Made by a program: the position numbers and the translations under genes
Shown: positions 1 through 12,712 of the stretch, one piece after another
Layout: each line of letters starts with the position of its first letter
Numbering within the stretch: position 1 is the first letter of the stretch
Notes under the pieces: generated by a model
Seen by the model: the letters and a program-made list of their open reading frames with translations, nothing else
Told to the model about the DNA's origin: nothing
Database searches by the model: none
Source: Dyella japonica A8
GTDB lineage: Bacteria > Pseudomonadota > Gammaproteobacteria > Xanthomonadales > Rhodanobacteraceae
DNA: 64,000 bases
Direction: 5' to 3'
Assembly (NCBI RefSeq): GCF_000725385.1
Contig: NZ_CP008884.1
Span: 496,001-560,000, forward strand

Positions 1-167
1 AGGACCGCCTGGTCGAAGCGACCGTTGAACGTACCGGGATTGGAGTTCGCGCCGCCAGACTGGCCGTGAAGGCTGCTCTTAAGCAGCGATTCGGTGCCAA
101 GAGCTACGAGAAGTACAGAAAGAGACGAAGGCGCGACCCCACGGCGAAATGGCCACCGTGCGATTAG
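1..167 (+). CDS. C-terminal end of an unidentified protein (truncated by window edge)
   Basis: An open frame enters from the left edge and ends at a TAG at 165-167, giving about 54 residues. The tail is strongly basic, with a run KYRKRRRR near the end, which would fit a nucleic-acid-binding or membrane-proximal terminus. I recognise no family. It points toward the 3' end of the tRNA gene at 307-382, a position where integrated elements often end, but nothing here identifies it as an integrase. It could also be a chance open frame, since only 54 codons are visible. The 139 bases between its stop and the tRNA hold nothing I can name. Confidence 0.4.
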   Translation, partial: DRLVEATVERTGIGVRAARLAVKAALKQRFGAKSYEKYRKRRRRDPTAKWPPCD

Positions 168-306
168 CCTTGGCGGTCCTGGCCACCTATCAAGAGCGTG
201 AATGTTGCGCCCTGCTGGACAAACTTGAAGGACGTCCGTCGAGGTTTGGCCAAAACGGCCAAACTTTGGCGGATCGCGCAGCAAGTCTAGAAAACCCGCA
301 AATTGA

Positions 307-382
<76 letters not shown>

Positions 383-387
383 ATGCG

Positions 388-406
388 TGCCGGCGTTGCG
401 CCGGCA
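388..406. repeat. Perfect 8-bp hairpin upstream of tRNA-Ile
   Basis: TGCCGGCG and CGCCGGCA flank a 3-nt loop (TTG), 5 nt before the 5' end of the minus-strand tRNA. It may be part of the 5' leader removed by RNase P or a palindromic intergenic repeat. The rest of 383-550 is a G-rich stretch with no other visible signal. Confidence 0.4.
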
Positions 407-550
407 TGGGGCGGACATGGTAGCCGGGGTGGGCGGGGGCGTCGACGGGGGCGGGGTGGGATTTGCCCGGAAATTCGGCGGGATGGCGCGGGTAACGTAG
501 ACTTTGTGCCGTCGCGCCGGGTTTGGCGCCTGTTTTCCGAAGGATGCGCC

Positions 551-922
551 ATGCGCGAGCTGATCGAACGTTACCTGGCTGCCTATAACCGCATGGACGT
601 CAGTGCCATGGTGGCGACGATGCATCGCGAGGTGGTGTTTGAGAATTACACCGCGGGGGTGCTGAGCGTGCGGACGCTGGGCGTGGATGAGCTGAAGCAC
701 CTGGCGGAGAGTTCGAGCTTTCTGTTTTCGGCCCGGCGACAGCTGATTCTTGCCTATGAAGAGCGGGATGGAACAGCAACGGCGCACATTCTGTTCGAAG
801 GCACGTTTGCGGTGGATCTGCCCAACGGGGTGCGGGCGGGGCAGTCGATTACCTTGAATGGGCGCAGTGAGTTCCGGCAGCGGGACGGGTTGCTGATTTA
901 TATCGGGGATTACAGTGAGTGA
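551..922 (+). CDS. SnoaL-like/NTF2-fold protein
   Basis: A 123-residue protein with the pattern of the NTF2/SnoaL-like fold. It opens with a helix (MRELIERYLAAYNRMD) followed by VSAMVATMHREVVFE, the usual 'number of people in a cone' start, and ends in beta strands (LNGRSEFRQRDGLLIYIGDYS). Such proteins are small cone-shaped barrels that bind a hydrophobic ligand or act as isomerases or hydrolases; the substrate here cannot be told. The ATG at 551 was chosen over an earlier in-frame start because AAGGA sits 8 bases upstream and the fold begins there. It is a single gene, convergent with the Lhr helicase. Confidence 0.75.
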   Translation: MRELIERYLAAYNRMDVSAMVATMHREVVFENYTAGVLSVRTLGVDELKHLAESSSFLFSARRQLILAYEERDGTATAHILFEGTFAVDLPNGVRAGQSITLNGRSEFRQRDGLLIYIGDYSE

Positions 923-992
923 GGGGCGCTTCGCCCTCACCTGCCCCAGAAGCCGCATGAGTTCCTCGCGATAACCGCGCCAAAGGCGCTGG

Positions 993-1012
993 GTTCCTGC
1001 CTTCGCAGGAAC
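993..1012. repeat. Short hairpin between convergent genes
   Basis: GTTCCTGC and GCAGGAAC pair around a CTTC loop, followed by GACGG. The layout (hairpin then GACGG) is that of the CGTCATCCCGG-type repeats found elsewhere in the window, in a diverged form. It lies between the stops of the NTF2-fold gene and the Lhr gene and may serve both as a transcription end. Confidence 0.45.
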
Positions 1013-1037
1013 GACGGTGAGGAGATAGCTGGATTTC

Positions 1038-5537
<4,500 letters not shown>

Positions 5538-5631
5538 GGACTTAAGTGTGGCGCAACGCGCTCTCAGCAGCCGAGACATGGGGACGTCAAGGGATTTTGG
5601 CAACGATTCGCAGAAAATTGCGCTTCTGTCC

Positions 5632-5660
5632 TTGACAGAATTACGTGACAATATCGTTAA
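5632..5660 (+). promoter_or_regulatory. Possible sigma-70 promoter of the TonB receptor gene
   Basis: A perfect -35 hexamer TTGACA at 5632-5637 lies about 110 bases before the start codon. The -10 is not clear: TATCGT (spacer 14) or CGTTAA (spacer 17) are the only options. Weak evidence. Confidence 0.25.
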
Positions 5661-5744
5661 GCCGCTCTTCCACTTACGTTTCCTTGCGGCGCTTTCTTGC
5701 TCCACACCATCCTTTTTCGCCCTTCCATTCTCCGGGGAAACTCA

Positions 5745-8006
5745 ATGACCGCCGCCAGCCCGACGCGTTTCGCGTTGCTCGCCCTTTCCATTGCCAGCGC
5801 CCTTGCTGTTGGAACCACCGCATTCGCACAGGACGCGAACCCGCCCGCCACCGCTCCGGCGAAGGGCCAGAACGGCAAGCCTGTCCAGCTCGAAACCGTC
5901 AACGTGACCGCTGAAAAGCGCGTCGAGAACCTGCAGAAGGTGCCGGTCTCCATGACCGTGGTGACGCCGGAGCAGATCAGCAACTACGGCCAGGCCGGTG
6001 ACACCGTGCTGCAGCTGGCCGGCCGCGCGCCTAGCGTGTACGCCGAAACCTCGTACGGCCGCGAGTTCCCGCGCTTCTATATCCGTGGTCTGGGCAACAG
6101 CGACTTCGACCTGAATGCGTCGCAGCCCGTGTCGATGGTGTACGACGACATCGTGCAGGAAAACCCCATCCTCAAGGGCTTCCCGCTGTTCGACCTGCAG
6201 CAGGTGGAAGTGCTGCGCGGCCCGCAAGGCACGCTGTTCGGCCGCAACTCGCCGGCCGGCGTGATCAAGTTCGACTCGGTGAAGCCGAGCCAGGAAACCT
6301 CGGGCTACGCCAAGGCCTCGTACGGCACCAAGGGCACGGCGAACGCCGAGGCCGCGCTGGGTGGTTCGCTGGGCGGCAACTGGTCGGGCCGCGTGTCGGC
6401 ACTGGCGCAGCATCGCGACGGCTGGATCGACAACGACTACACCGGCAAGAAGGATGCGCTGGGCGGCTACAACGACCGCGCCGTGCGTCTGCAGGCCATG
6501 TATGACGTGCAGGATTTCAACGCGCTGATCAACGTGCACGCGCGCTGGCTCGACGGCAGCGCCATGGTGAACCGCGCCAACGCGATTCCGCTGGGCAGCG
6601 ACAGCTTCGTGCCGGGCTTCAACCGCGACGTGGTGTACCAGGACGGCAAGAACCGCCAGCACCTGTTCACCTGGGGCAGCAACGTCCACCTCACCTGGAA
6701 CCTGGGCGACTACACCTTCACCTCGATCACGGGCTTCGAGAAGGCCGACACGTACAGCCTGGGCGACGTGGACGGCGGCATCGCCATCCCGTTGAACCCG
6801 AGCCAGGACAAGTACGTCACGCCGTTCCCGTCGGAAACGGCTGACGCGCTGCCGCACGATCGCCAGATCACGCAGGAATTCCGCCTGGCCAGCAACCCGC
6901 AGGATCGCCTGAACTGGCAGGTGGGCACGTACTACTTCAACGAAAACATCGCGATCGTCAATTACGACTACAACACGCTCAACAACCACGTGATGGACGG
7001 CTATGCGCAGCAGAGCCAGAAGACCACCGCCTGGGCCGTGTTCGGTTCGACCGATTACCACCTCACCGACGATTTCGACGTGCGCGCCGGCGCCCGCTGG
7101 TCGCACGACTCGCGTGACTTCCACGTGGACCGCATCCTGTCGCCGATCGGCGGCGGCCCGCTGTCGCTCAGCGCCAACCCGCACGACTCGCGCTGGAGCG
7201 GTGACCTGACGGGCACGTGGGAAGTGAACAACAACGTCAACGTGTACGGCCGCATCGCCAACGGCTTCCGCGCGCCGAGCGTGCAGGGCCGCGTGCTGTT
7301 CGCGGACTTCATCTCGCAGGCCAAGCCGGAGACGATCACCTCGTACGAGCTGGGCATCAAGACCACGGGCATGGATAACCGTCTGCGCTTCAACGCGGAC
7401 ATTTTCGACTACACCATGCACAACCAGCAGCTCACCGCGGTGGGTGGCGACAACAACGTCACGCGCCTGGTCAACGCCAAGGAAACCCAGGGCCACGGCG
7501 CGGAGTTCGACCTGGAGGCGTACGTCACGCCGAACTTCGTGCTCACCGGCGGCGGCAGCTACAACCACACCAAGCTGAAGGACCCGACCCTGGCCGTGGC
7601 GCCATGCGGCGCGGGCTGCACCATCCTCAACCCGCTGGATGCCAACGGCAACGTACTGATCAACGGCAACTCGCTGCCGAACGCGCCGGAGTGGATCGGC
7701 AACGTCACCGCGCGCTACGGCATCCCGTACGGCGAGAGCGGCGAGTTCTTCGTCTACACCGACTGGAGCTACCGCAGCGAAGTGAACTTCTTCCTGTACG
7801 ACTCGGAGGAATTCCGCGGCAAGCCGATGCTCCAGGGTGGTGTGCGCGTGGGCTACAACTGGGATTTCGGCAAGCGCGAGATCGCCCTGTACGGCCGCAA
7901 CATCACCAACAAGCAGTACATCACCGGTGCGATCGACTTCAACAACCGCACCGCGTTCGTCAACGACCCGCGCATCATCGGCGTGGAGTTCCGCACGGAC
8001 TTCTGA
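5745..8006 (+). CDS. TonB-dependent receptor
   Basis: A 753-residue outer-membrane receptor. The signal peptide (residues 1 to about 28, ending AFAQD) is followed by a short linker and a TonB-box-like stretch LETVNVTAEKR. The plug domain comes next, with the conserved VEVLRGPQGTLFGRNSPAG segment near residue 155. A 22-strand-type barrel ends in the aromatic C-terminus FRTDF that BamA recognises. The plug style resembles receptors for siderophores or oligosaccharides, but no neighbour gives the ligand. The ATG at 5745 was chosen because the signal peptide starts there and GGGGAAA precedes it by 5 bases. It is a single gene with its own terminator. Confidence 0.9.
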   Translation: MTAASPTRFALLALSIASALAVGTTAFAQDANPPATAPAKGQNGKPVQLETVNVTAEKRVENLQKVPVSMTVVTPEQISNYGQAGDTVLQLAGRAPSVYAETSYGREFPRFYIRGLGNSDFDLNASQPVSMVYDDIVQENPILKGFPLFDLQQVEVLRGPQGTLFGRNSPAGVIKFDSVKPSQETSGYAKASYGTKGTANAEAALGGSLGGNWSGRVSALAQHRDGWIDNDYTGKKDALGGYNDRAVRLQAMYDVQDFNALINVHARWLDGSAMVNRANAIPLGSDSFVPGFNRDVVYQDGKNRQHLFTWGSNVHLTWNLGDYTFTSITGFEKADTYSLGDVDGGIAIPLNPSQDKYVTPFPSETADALPHDRQITQEFRLASNPQDRLNWQVGTYYFNENIAIVNYDYNTLNNHVMDGYAQQSQKTTAWAVFGSTDYHLTDDFDVRAGARWSHDSRDFHVDRILSPIGGGPLSLSANPHDSRWSGDLTGTWEVNNNVNVYGRIANGFRAPSVQGRVLFADFISQAKPETITSYELGIKTTGMDNRLRFNADIFDYTMHNQQLTAVGGDNNVTRLVNAKETQGHGAEFDLEAYVTPNFVLTGGGSYNHTKLKDPTLAVAPCGAGCTILNPLDANGNVLINGNSLPNAPEWIGNVTARYGIPYGESGEFFVYTDWSYRSEVNFFLYDSEEFRGKPMLQGGVRVGYNWDFGKREIALYGRNITNKQYITGAIDFNNRTAFVNDPRIIGVEFRTDF

Positions 8007-8044
8007 CACCCCGGCCGGCGGCAACGCCGGTCGTGCAGTGCATC

Positions 8045-8075
8045 AAAAGGGAGTGGCCTGGCCGCTCCCTTTTTT
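8045..8075 (+). terminator. Rho-independent terminator after the TonB receptor
   Basis: The stem GGGAGTGGC/GCCGCTCCC (one T-G pair) has a 3-nt loop, an A-tract before it and six T after it, starting 39 bases after the stop codon. Confidence 0.85.
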
Positions 8076-8183
8076 ATGGGGTCCACAGGAGTGGCTTGTC
8101 CGCCTCTTTTCGCCTGACCGGGCGCCACACCAAACTCGCGCCGCTTGTTGCAGAATGCGGACCTTTCCCGTCGAGAGCGCGAA

Positions 8184-9035
8184 GTGAACCACCCGGACGG
8201 CCACGGCAGCGAACAGACCCAGACCCTTGCAATGGCCGACGGCCTGCCCGTGTTCGTGCGCGACTGGCCGAGCAGCCGCGCCCATGCCGCCGTGCTGGTC
8301 GTGCATGGGCTGGGCGAGCACAGTGGCCGCTACCAGCGGCTGGCCACCTGGTTCCATGCGCGCGGCTACGCCGTGCGCTGCTACGACCAGCGCGGCCACG
8401 GGCACACGCCCGGCCGCCGCGGCGCGCTGACCCATCCCGACGACCTGCTGGAAGACCTGGTCATGGTCTACAACGACTACGCCCGGTCGCTACCCAAGCG
8501 CCCGCTGCTGCTCGGCCACAGTCTGGGCGGCCTGGTCGCGGCACGCAGCGTGCTGGACCGCCGCATACAGCCGCCGGCCATGGTGCTGTCCTCTCCTGCC
8601 CTGCGCACCTGGGAGCCGTCATGGCGCCGGAAACTGGCGGCAACGCTGGCCAGGGCGCTACCCAACCTGCCACTGCCGAACGGGTTGCCGTTCGACAAGC
8701 TCTCGCACGATCCGAAGGTGGAGCCGGCCTACCGCGCCGACCCCCTGCGCCATGGCTGGATCACCCCGCGCCTGGCGGATTTCATCTTCCGCGCGGGCGA
8801 TACCTCGGTAGCCGATGCCTCCCGGCTCACCATCCCCACGCTGCTGCTGGTGGCGGGGGCGGACAAGCTGGTGAATCCGTCCGGCAGCCGTGATTTCTCC
8901 ACCGGCAACTGGGCGGGCAGCAAGCTCACCACCCGCTATTTCGATTCGCTGTACCACGAGCTGTTCAACGAGGCCGAGCCGGCGCGCAGCCAGGTGTTGA
9001 AGCAGCTAGGGGATTGGCTGCACAAGCTGGGGTGA
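8184..9035 (+). CDS. Alpha/beta hydrolase, monoacylglycerol lipase/lysophospholipase type
   Basis: About 283 residues of the serine aminopeptidase S33/monoglyceride lipase family. It shows the oxyanion segment VVHGLGEHSGRY, CYDQRGHGHT, the nucleophile elbow GHSLGG, an acid region (LLVAGADKLVNP) and a C-terminal His in LYHELFNE. No signal peptide is visible, so it is probably cytoplasmic and acts on lysolipids or monoacylglycerols. The start is uncertain: GTG at 8184 is given, but ATG at 8145 or ATG at 8232 (just before the first strand) are possible. It is convergent with the CDF gene. Confidence 0.8.
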   Translation: MNHPDGHGSEQTQTLAMADGLPVFVRDWPSSRAHAAVLVVHGLGEHSGRYQRLATWFHARGYAVRCYDQRGHGHTPGRRGALTHPDDLLEDLVMVYNDYARSLPKRPLLLGHSLGGLVAARSVLDRRIQPPAMVLSSPALRTWEPSWRRKLAATLARALPNLPLPNGLPFDKLSHDPKVEPAYRADPLRHGWITPRLADFIFRAGDTSVADASRLTIPTLLLVAGADKLVNPSGSRDFSTGNWAGSKLTTRYFDSLYHELFNEAEPARSQVLKQLGDWLHKLG

Positions 9036-9076
9036 GTCGCGGCCAGCCGCCACTCTTTTTAGCCGCTACGCTTTTT

Positions 9077-9154
9077 GTAGGAGCGCACTTGTGCGCGACA
9101 AGCCAACGGAGCGTGGCAACGGGGCGCTGCGTTCGCGCACAAGTGCGCTCCTAC
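9077..9154. repeat. REP-like inverted pair, GTAGGAGCGCACTTGTGCGC type
   Basis: A 23-bp unit at 9077-9099 (GTAGGAGCGCACTTGTGCGC plus GAC), itself a hairpin, is followed by its reverse complement at 9133-9154. The 33-bp spacer contains AACGGAGCG. The unit and layout match bacterial REP/BIME elements that start with a GTAG or GTGG tetranucleotide. The same unit recurs at 42498-42520, and a GTGGGAGCGCACCCTGTGCG variant recurs inside three larger repeats. Confidence 0.8.
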
Positions 9155-9187
9155 AGGGTGGCGCGCCCAGCTTACCCAGGCTTTTGA

Positions 9188-9266
9188 GGGTACCCATCTT
9201 GTGGGCGGCAAACCAACGGAGCGGTGACGGCGTGGCGCTGCTGTCGCGCACAGGGTCCGCTCCCAC
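9188..9266. repeat. Second, decayed REP-like pair
   Basis: A right-hand unit GTCGCGCACAGGGTCCGCTC (to 9266) is intact. The left partner (CCCATCTTGTGGGCGGC) has decayed, but the spacer still holds AACGGAGCGGTGA as in the other pairs. It lies between the convergent hydrolase and CDF genes, next to the pair at 9077-9154. Confidence 0.6.
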
Positions 9267-9275
9267 AGGGAGGGA

Positions 9276-10184
9276 TCACATCCACTCCCGCCTGCCGGTG
9301 AACATGATGGTGAGCCACTCGGCACGAATGTCGCCGCCGATGCGACGTGCGATGTCGCTGCGTACGGCGTCGACATCGCCCATCTCGCCCAGGGGGCGCG
9401 TGGACTCCACCAGGATATGGATGTCGATGAACCGCATGCGGCCCATCTTGGCCACATAGCTGGCGTAACTGAGATAGCCGCGCTCCTGCACCAGCGTGGT
9501 CATGACTTCGCGCACGCGCTGATCCAACGCATCGGGTGCCAGTTGCAGCACTTCGCGCAGCGCCTGCCACAGGCTGCCCAGTGGCAGCGGCAATAAGGCC
9601 AGGGTGAGCAGCAGCAGGATGCTGGAGTCGATGTAGCGGGTCCACGGATCCAGCGGACCGCCTCTGATCGCCGCGGCCAGCGCGAAGCCCACCAGCACGG
9701 CGAGGCTGATGGCGCCGCCAATGAACCAGCCCTTGGCGTCCAGTCGCAGCAGCGCGGAACCGAGTGCCCTGGACTCGCGGCGCATGTACAGCGCCATGGC
9801 GAGGCTCGCCACGGCCATGACCGCGGCCCACCCGGCACCGAAACCGAAGGCCAGTTCGTGACCGCCCGTCATCAGGCCGTGCAACGCGGTAAAACCGCCG
9901 TAGCTGCAGATGACGGTAAGCACGGCTGCGTTGAACACCAGCACCAGCGGTTCCAGATGCCAGTACCCGAACTGGAAGCGACGGCTGCCTTCGCTGGTGA
10001 CCAGATGCGAGACTGCCAGCGAACCGGCGGTGAGCACGACGTCCACCAGGGAGTAGAAGCCATCGAAGGCGATGGCTTGCGAGCGCATCAGCAAGCCTAC
10101 GGTGACGCAGGCCACGCCGACCAGCAGCGTGATGCCGATGGAAAGGCGCAGCTGGCGTTGTTCGCGGGAGTTGTCCATGGGCAT
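9276..10184 (-). CDS. Cation diffusion facilitator family transporter
   Basis: A 302-residue inner-membrane protein with about six membrane segments and a C-terminal cytoplasmic domain (RMRFIDIHILVES..LGEMGDVDAVR), the CDF architecture that exports Zn, Co, Cd or Fe in exchange for protons. TM2 has FDGFYSLVDVV, keeping acidic residues of the metal site. In TM5 the usual HxxxD is replaced by RLDAKGWFIGG, as in the COG3965 branch of predicted Co/Zn/Cd transporters. Start codons at 10184 and 10178 are both possible. It lies downstream of the decarboxylase on the same strand, separated by a hairpin repeat, so probably not in the same unit. Confidence 0.8.
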   Translation of the reverse strand: MPMDNSREQRQLRLSIGITLLVGVACVTVGLLMRSQAIAFDGFYSLVDVVLTAGSLAVSHLVTSEGSRRFQFGYWHLEPLVLVFNAAVLTVICSYGGFTALHGLMTGGHELAFGFGAGWAAVMAVASLAMALYMRRESRALGSALLRLDAKGWFIGGAISLAVLVGFALAAAIRGGPLDPWTRYIDSSILLLLTLALLPLPLGSLWQALREVLQLAPDALDQRVREVMTTLVQERGYLSYASYVAKMGRMRFIDIHILVESTRPLGEMGDVDAVRSDIARRIGGDIRAEWLTIMFTGRREWM

Positions 10185-10238
10185 GGGGCGAACGTAGCGG
10201 GAGCGGCGGGGTGGAAGATACGTGAGTTAATAAGCCAG

Positions 10239-10288
10239 AAGCAAAGTCACTGGATTCCGGCCTTCGCCGGAATCCAGCGCCTTTGCTT
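10239..10288. repeat. Long hairpin repeat, CTGGATTCCGGC type
   Basis: CTGGATTCCGGC (10250-10261) pairs with GCCGGAATCCAG (10266-10277), and outer arms AAGCAAAG/CTTTGCTT extend the stem. It belongs to the same family as the CCGGGATCCAG arms at 62521-62649. It lies 82 bases past the stop of the decarboxylase and may act as its 3' end, though no clear U-tract follows. Confidence 0.6.
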
Positions 10289-10369
10289 CGGCTTGCAACG
10301 CGTCCCGCCTGCGCGTCGCAAGCCTGCAGTGCGCCGCCGAAAAAAGCAGACGCACCGCACCTGCCATAT

Positions 10370-12670
10370 TTACTTCTTCAACACCTCCACCACATACCGC
10401 GGCCCGTCCTTGTCCTGCTCGATGATCAGGCCGTGGATGTCCGACTCGAAGCCCGGGAAGCGCTCGTTCTGTTCCTTGGCCGTGCGCAGGCTTTCGAGGA
10501 TCGGCGAATCCTTCGCGCCGAATTTCTCGCCCGGCATGATCACGGGGATGCCCGGCGGGTACGGCACCAGCATGGTGGCGGCGAGGCGACCGGCGAGCTT
10601 GTCGATATCCACGCGCTCCACTTCGCCACGCACCAGACGGTCGTACGCCTCCCACGGCGCGATCACCGGCTGGGGCAGTTCCACGTACATCTCGCGCATC
10701 ACCTGCGCCACCTTGTTCTTGGTGTTGAACGCGTGCAAGGCGTCGCACAGGTCGCGCAGGCCGGTGCGGGCATAGGCGGCAGGGTGCTCCGCGACCAGCG
10801 ACGGCAACGCCTTGCTCAGCGGTGCATTGGCGTCGTACAGCTCCTTGAACGCCAGCAGTTCCGTGGTGAGCGTGCTCCACTTGCCCTTGGTCACGCCCAT
10901 GGAGAACAGGATGAGGAAGGAGTACAGGTTGGTCTTCTCCACCGTAATGCCGCGTCCCCACAGGAAGCGGCTCACCACCGCGGCGGGAATGCCCTGCTTC
11001 TCCATCTTGCCGTCCATGCTCAGGCCCGGCATCACCAGCGTGACCTTGATCGGGTCGATCATCACGTAGTCACGCGGCAGATCGCCAAAGCCGTGCCATG
11101 TCGCCTTGGGCACGAGCTTCCAGTCGGCCTGCTGGGTGGTGACCGGCTGGCCGGCGCGTTCGCCCTCATCGAGACGTTCCCTGAGGGCATCGGGCTGCCA
11201 TACGCTGAACCACCAGTCGCCCTTCTTGATGCTGTCGCCCACATGCAGCACGGCGCGGCGGAAGGCGATGGCTTCCTTGTGCATCTGTTCGATCAGGCTG
11301 CGGCCGGCGCGGCCCTCCATCATGCGCGAGGCCACATCGCACGAAGCGATGATGCCGTAGTGCGGCGACGTGGACGTATGCATCATGAACGACTCGTTGA
11401 AGCGCTCCGCGTCCAGCGCGCGCGTGCGGCTGTTGCGCGCGTGGATCATCGAGGCCTGCGAGAACGCCGCCAGCAGTTTGTGCGTGGACTGCGTGGCGAA
11501 GATGATCGGGTCCTGGTCGCGCGGCTTGCCCTTGGCCATCGCGTAGTGGCTGTCGTACATCTCGTGGAAGGCGGCGTAGCCGTACCAGGCTTCGTCAAAA
11601 TGCAGGAAATCGACGCCACCGCCGATGTCCTTGGCGATCTTCTCCACGTTGTAGCAAAGGCCGTCGTAGGTGGAGTTGGTCACCACGGCGATCTTGGGTT
11701 TGAAGTCCTTGCCCTTGGCCTTGGCCGCCTTGCTGGCCAGCGGGTGCTCGGCAATGGCCTTGGCCATCGCCTTGGGCTGGAACTGGTCCAGGCTGATGGG
11801 GCCGATGATGCCGTGCGCGTTGCGGCTGGGCGTGAAGTACACCGGCACCGCGCCCGTCATCACCAGCGCATGCAGCAATGATTTGTGGCAGTTGCGGTCG
11901 ACGAACACCACATCGCCGCGCGCCACCGTGCCGTGCCACACGATCTTGTTGGCGGTGGAGGTGCCGTTGGTGACGAAGAAGGTGTGGTCCGCGCCAAAAT
12001 TGCGCGCCGCTTCGGTTTCCGCGTCCTTGATGGGACCGGTATGGTCAAGCAGCGAGCCGAGCTCGGGCACCGAGATGGACAGGTCGCTGCGCAGCGTGTT
12101 CTCGCCGAAGAACTGATGGAACGCGCGCCCCTCCGCCGACTTGGTGAACGCCACGCCGCCGCCATGGCCCGGCGTGTGCCAAGAGTAGTTCGATTCCGCC
12201 GCGTGATGCACCAGTGCCTTGAAGAACGGCGGCATCAGGTTTTCCATGTACTCGTCGGCGGCGCGCATCACCTGCTTGGCGATGAAGGCCTTGGTGTCCT
12301 CGTAGAGGAAAATGAAGCCGTGCGTGATGCTCAGCAGCTTGGTGGGAATCTGCTCCACCGTGCGGCGCTCGCCGTACAGGAAGATGGGCAGGTCCTCGCG
12401 GTAGGCGAGCTGGGTGTTGAGAAAGTCGTAAAGGCGGTCGAACTGATGCGGCCCCTCTTCCGTGCCGTCGATGGAGATCAGCACCGCCGACGCGGCGTTA
12501 TAGGTGCGCGCGCCCGCCTCCGCATCGCTCATGGTGAGGCCGCTCAGCACACGATGGCTGTAGCCGCGGATCTCGTCCGCCAGGGCGCGGATGAGGATGC
12601 CGTTGATGCGCGGCGAGTCGTAGTCGGCGTCGATGATGACGACGGGGTAATCGAGGGCGTTGAAATACAT
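10370..12670 (-). CDS. ldcA: PLP-dependent Lys/Arg/Orn decarboxylase, LdcA-like
   Basis: A 766-residue fold-type I decarboxylase of the bacterial Orn/Lys/Arg class. A response-regulator-like wing domain covers residues 1-140. The PLP domain has YSWHTPGHGGG (about 162-172), HFDEAWYGY (357-365) and the PLP lysine K398 in STHKLL. The C-terminal domain has VPYPPGIP. From memory, segments such as FHQFFGENTLRSDLS and IPAAVVSRFLWGRG match Pseudomonas LdcA (lysine decarboxylase) more closely than E. coli AdiA. Lysine to cadaverine is thus the first guess, arginine to agmatine the second. The reaction consumes a proton. GGAG precedes the ATG at 12670. It is 42 bp downstream of the antiporter gene, as an operon. 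Confidence 0.9.
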   Translation of the reverse strand: MYFNALDYPVVIIDADYDSPRINGILIRALADEIRGYSHRVLSGLTMSDAEAGARTYNAASAVLISIDGTEEGPHQFDRLYDFLNTQLAYREDLPIFLYGERRTVEQIPTKLLSITHGFIFLYEDTKAFIAKQVMRAADEYMENLMPPFFKALVHHAAESNYSWHTPGHGGGVAFTKSAEGRAFHQFFGENTLRSDLSISVPELGSLLDHTGPIKDAETEAARNFGADHTFFVTNGTSTANKIVWHGTVARGDVVFVDRNCHKSLLHALVMTGAVPVYFTPSRNAHGIIGPISLDQFQPKAMAKAIAEHPLASKAAKAKGKDFKPKIAVVTNSTYDGLCYNVEKIAKDIGGGVDFLHFDEAWYGYAAFHEMYDSHYAMAKGKPRDQDPIIFATQSTHKLLAAFSQASMIHARNSRTRALDAERFNESFMMHTSTSPHYGIIASCDVASRMMEGRAGRSLIEQMHKEAIAFRRAVLHVGDSIKKGDWWFSVWQPDALRERLDEGERAGQPVTTQQADWKLVPKATWHGFGDLPRDYVMIDPIKVTLVMPGLSMDGKMEKQGIPAAVVSRFLWGRGITVEKTNLYSFLILFSMGVTKGKWSTLTTELLAFKELYDANAPLSKALPSLVAEHPAAYARTGLRDLCDALHAFNTKNKVAQVMREMYVELPQPVIAPWEAYDRLVRGEVERVDIDKLAGRLAATMLVPYPPGIPVIMPGEKFGAKDSPILESLRTAKEQNERFPGFESDIHGLIIEQDKDGPRYVVEVLKK

Positions 12671-12712
12671 GGTTGAGCTCCATCAATCGCGGGGGCGAGG
12701 GAAAGACGTGGA

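Noticed and set aside
5742..8024. A 760-codon minus-strand open frame opposite the TonB receptor, and similar long frames at 1692-3470, 28664-30871, 48258-51032 and 60073-63108
   Set aside because: They are antisense to clear genes, made of low-complexity Arg/Val/His/Gln-rich sequence, and arise from the high third-position GC of the real frame.
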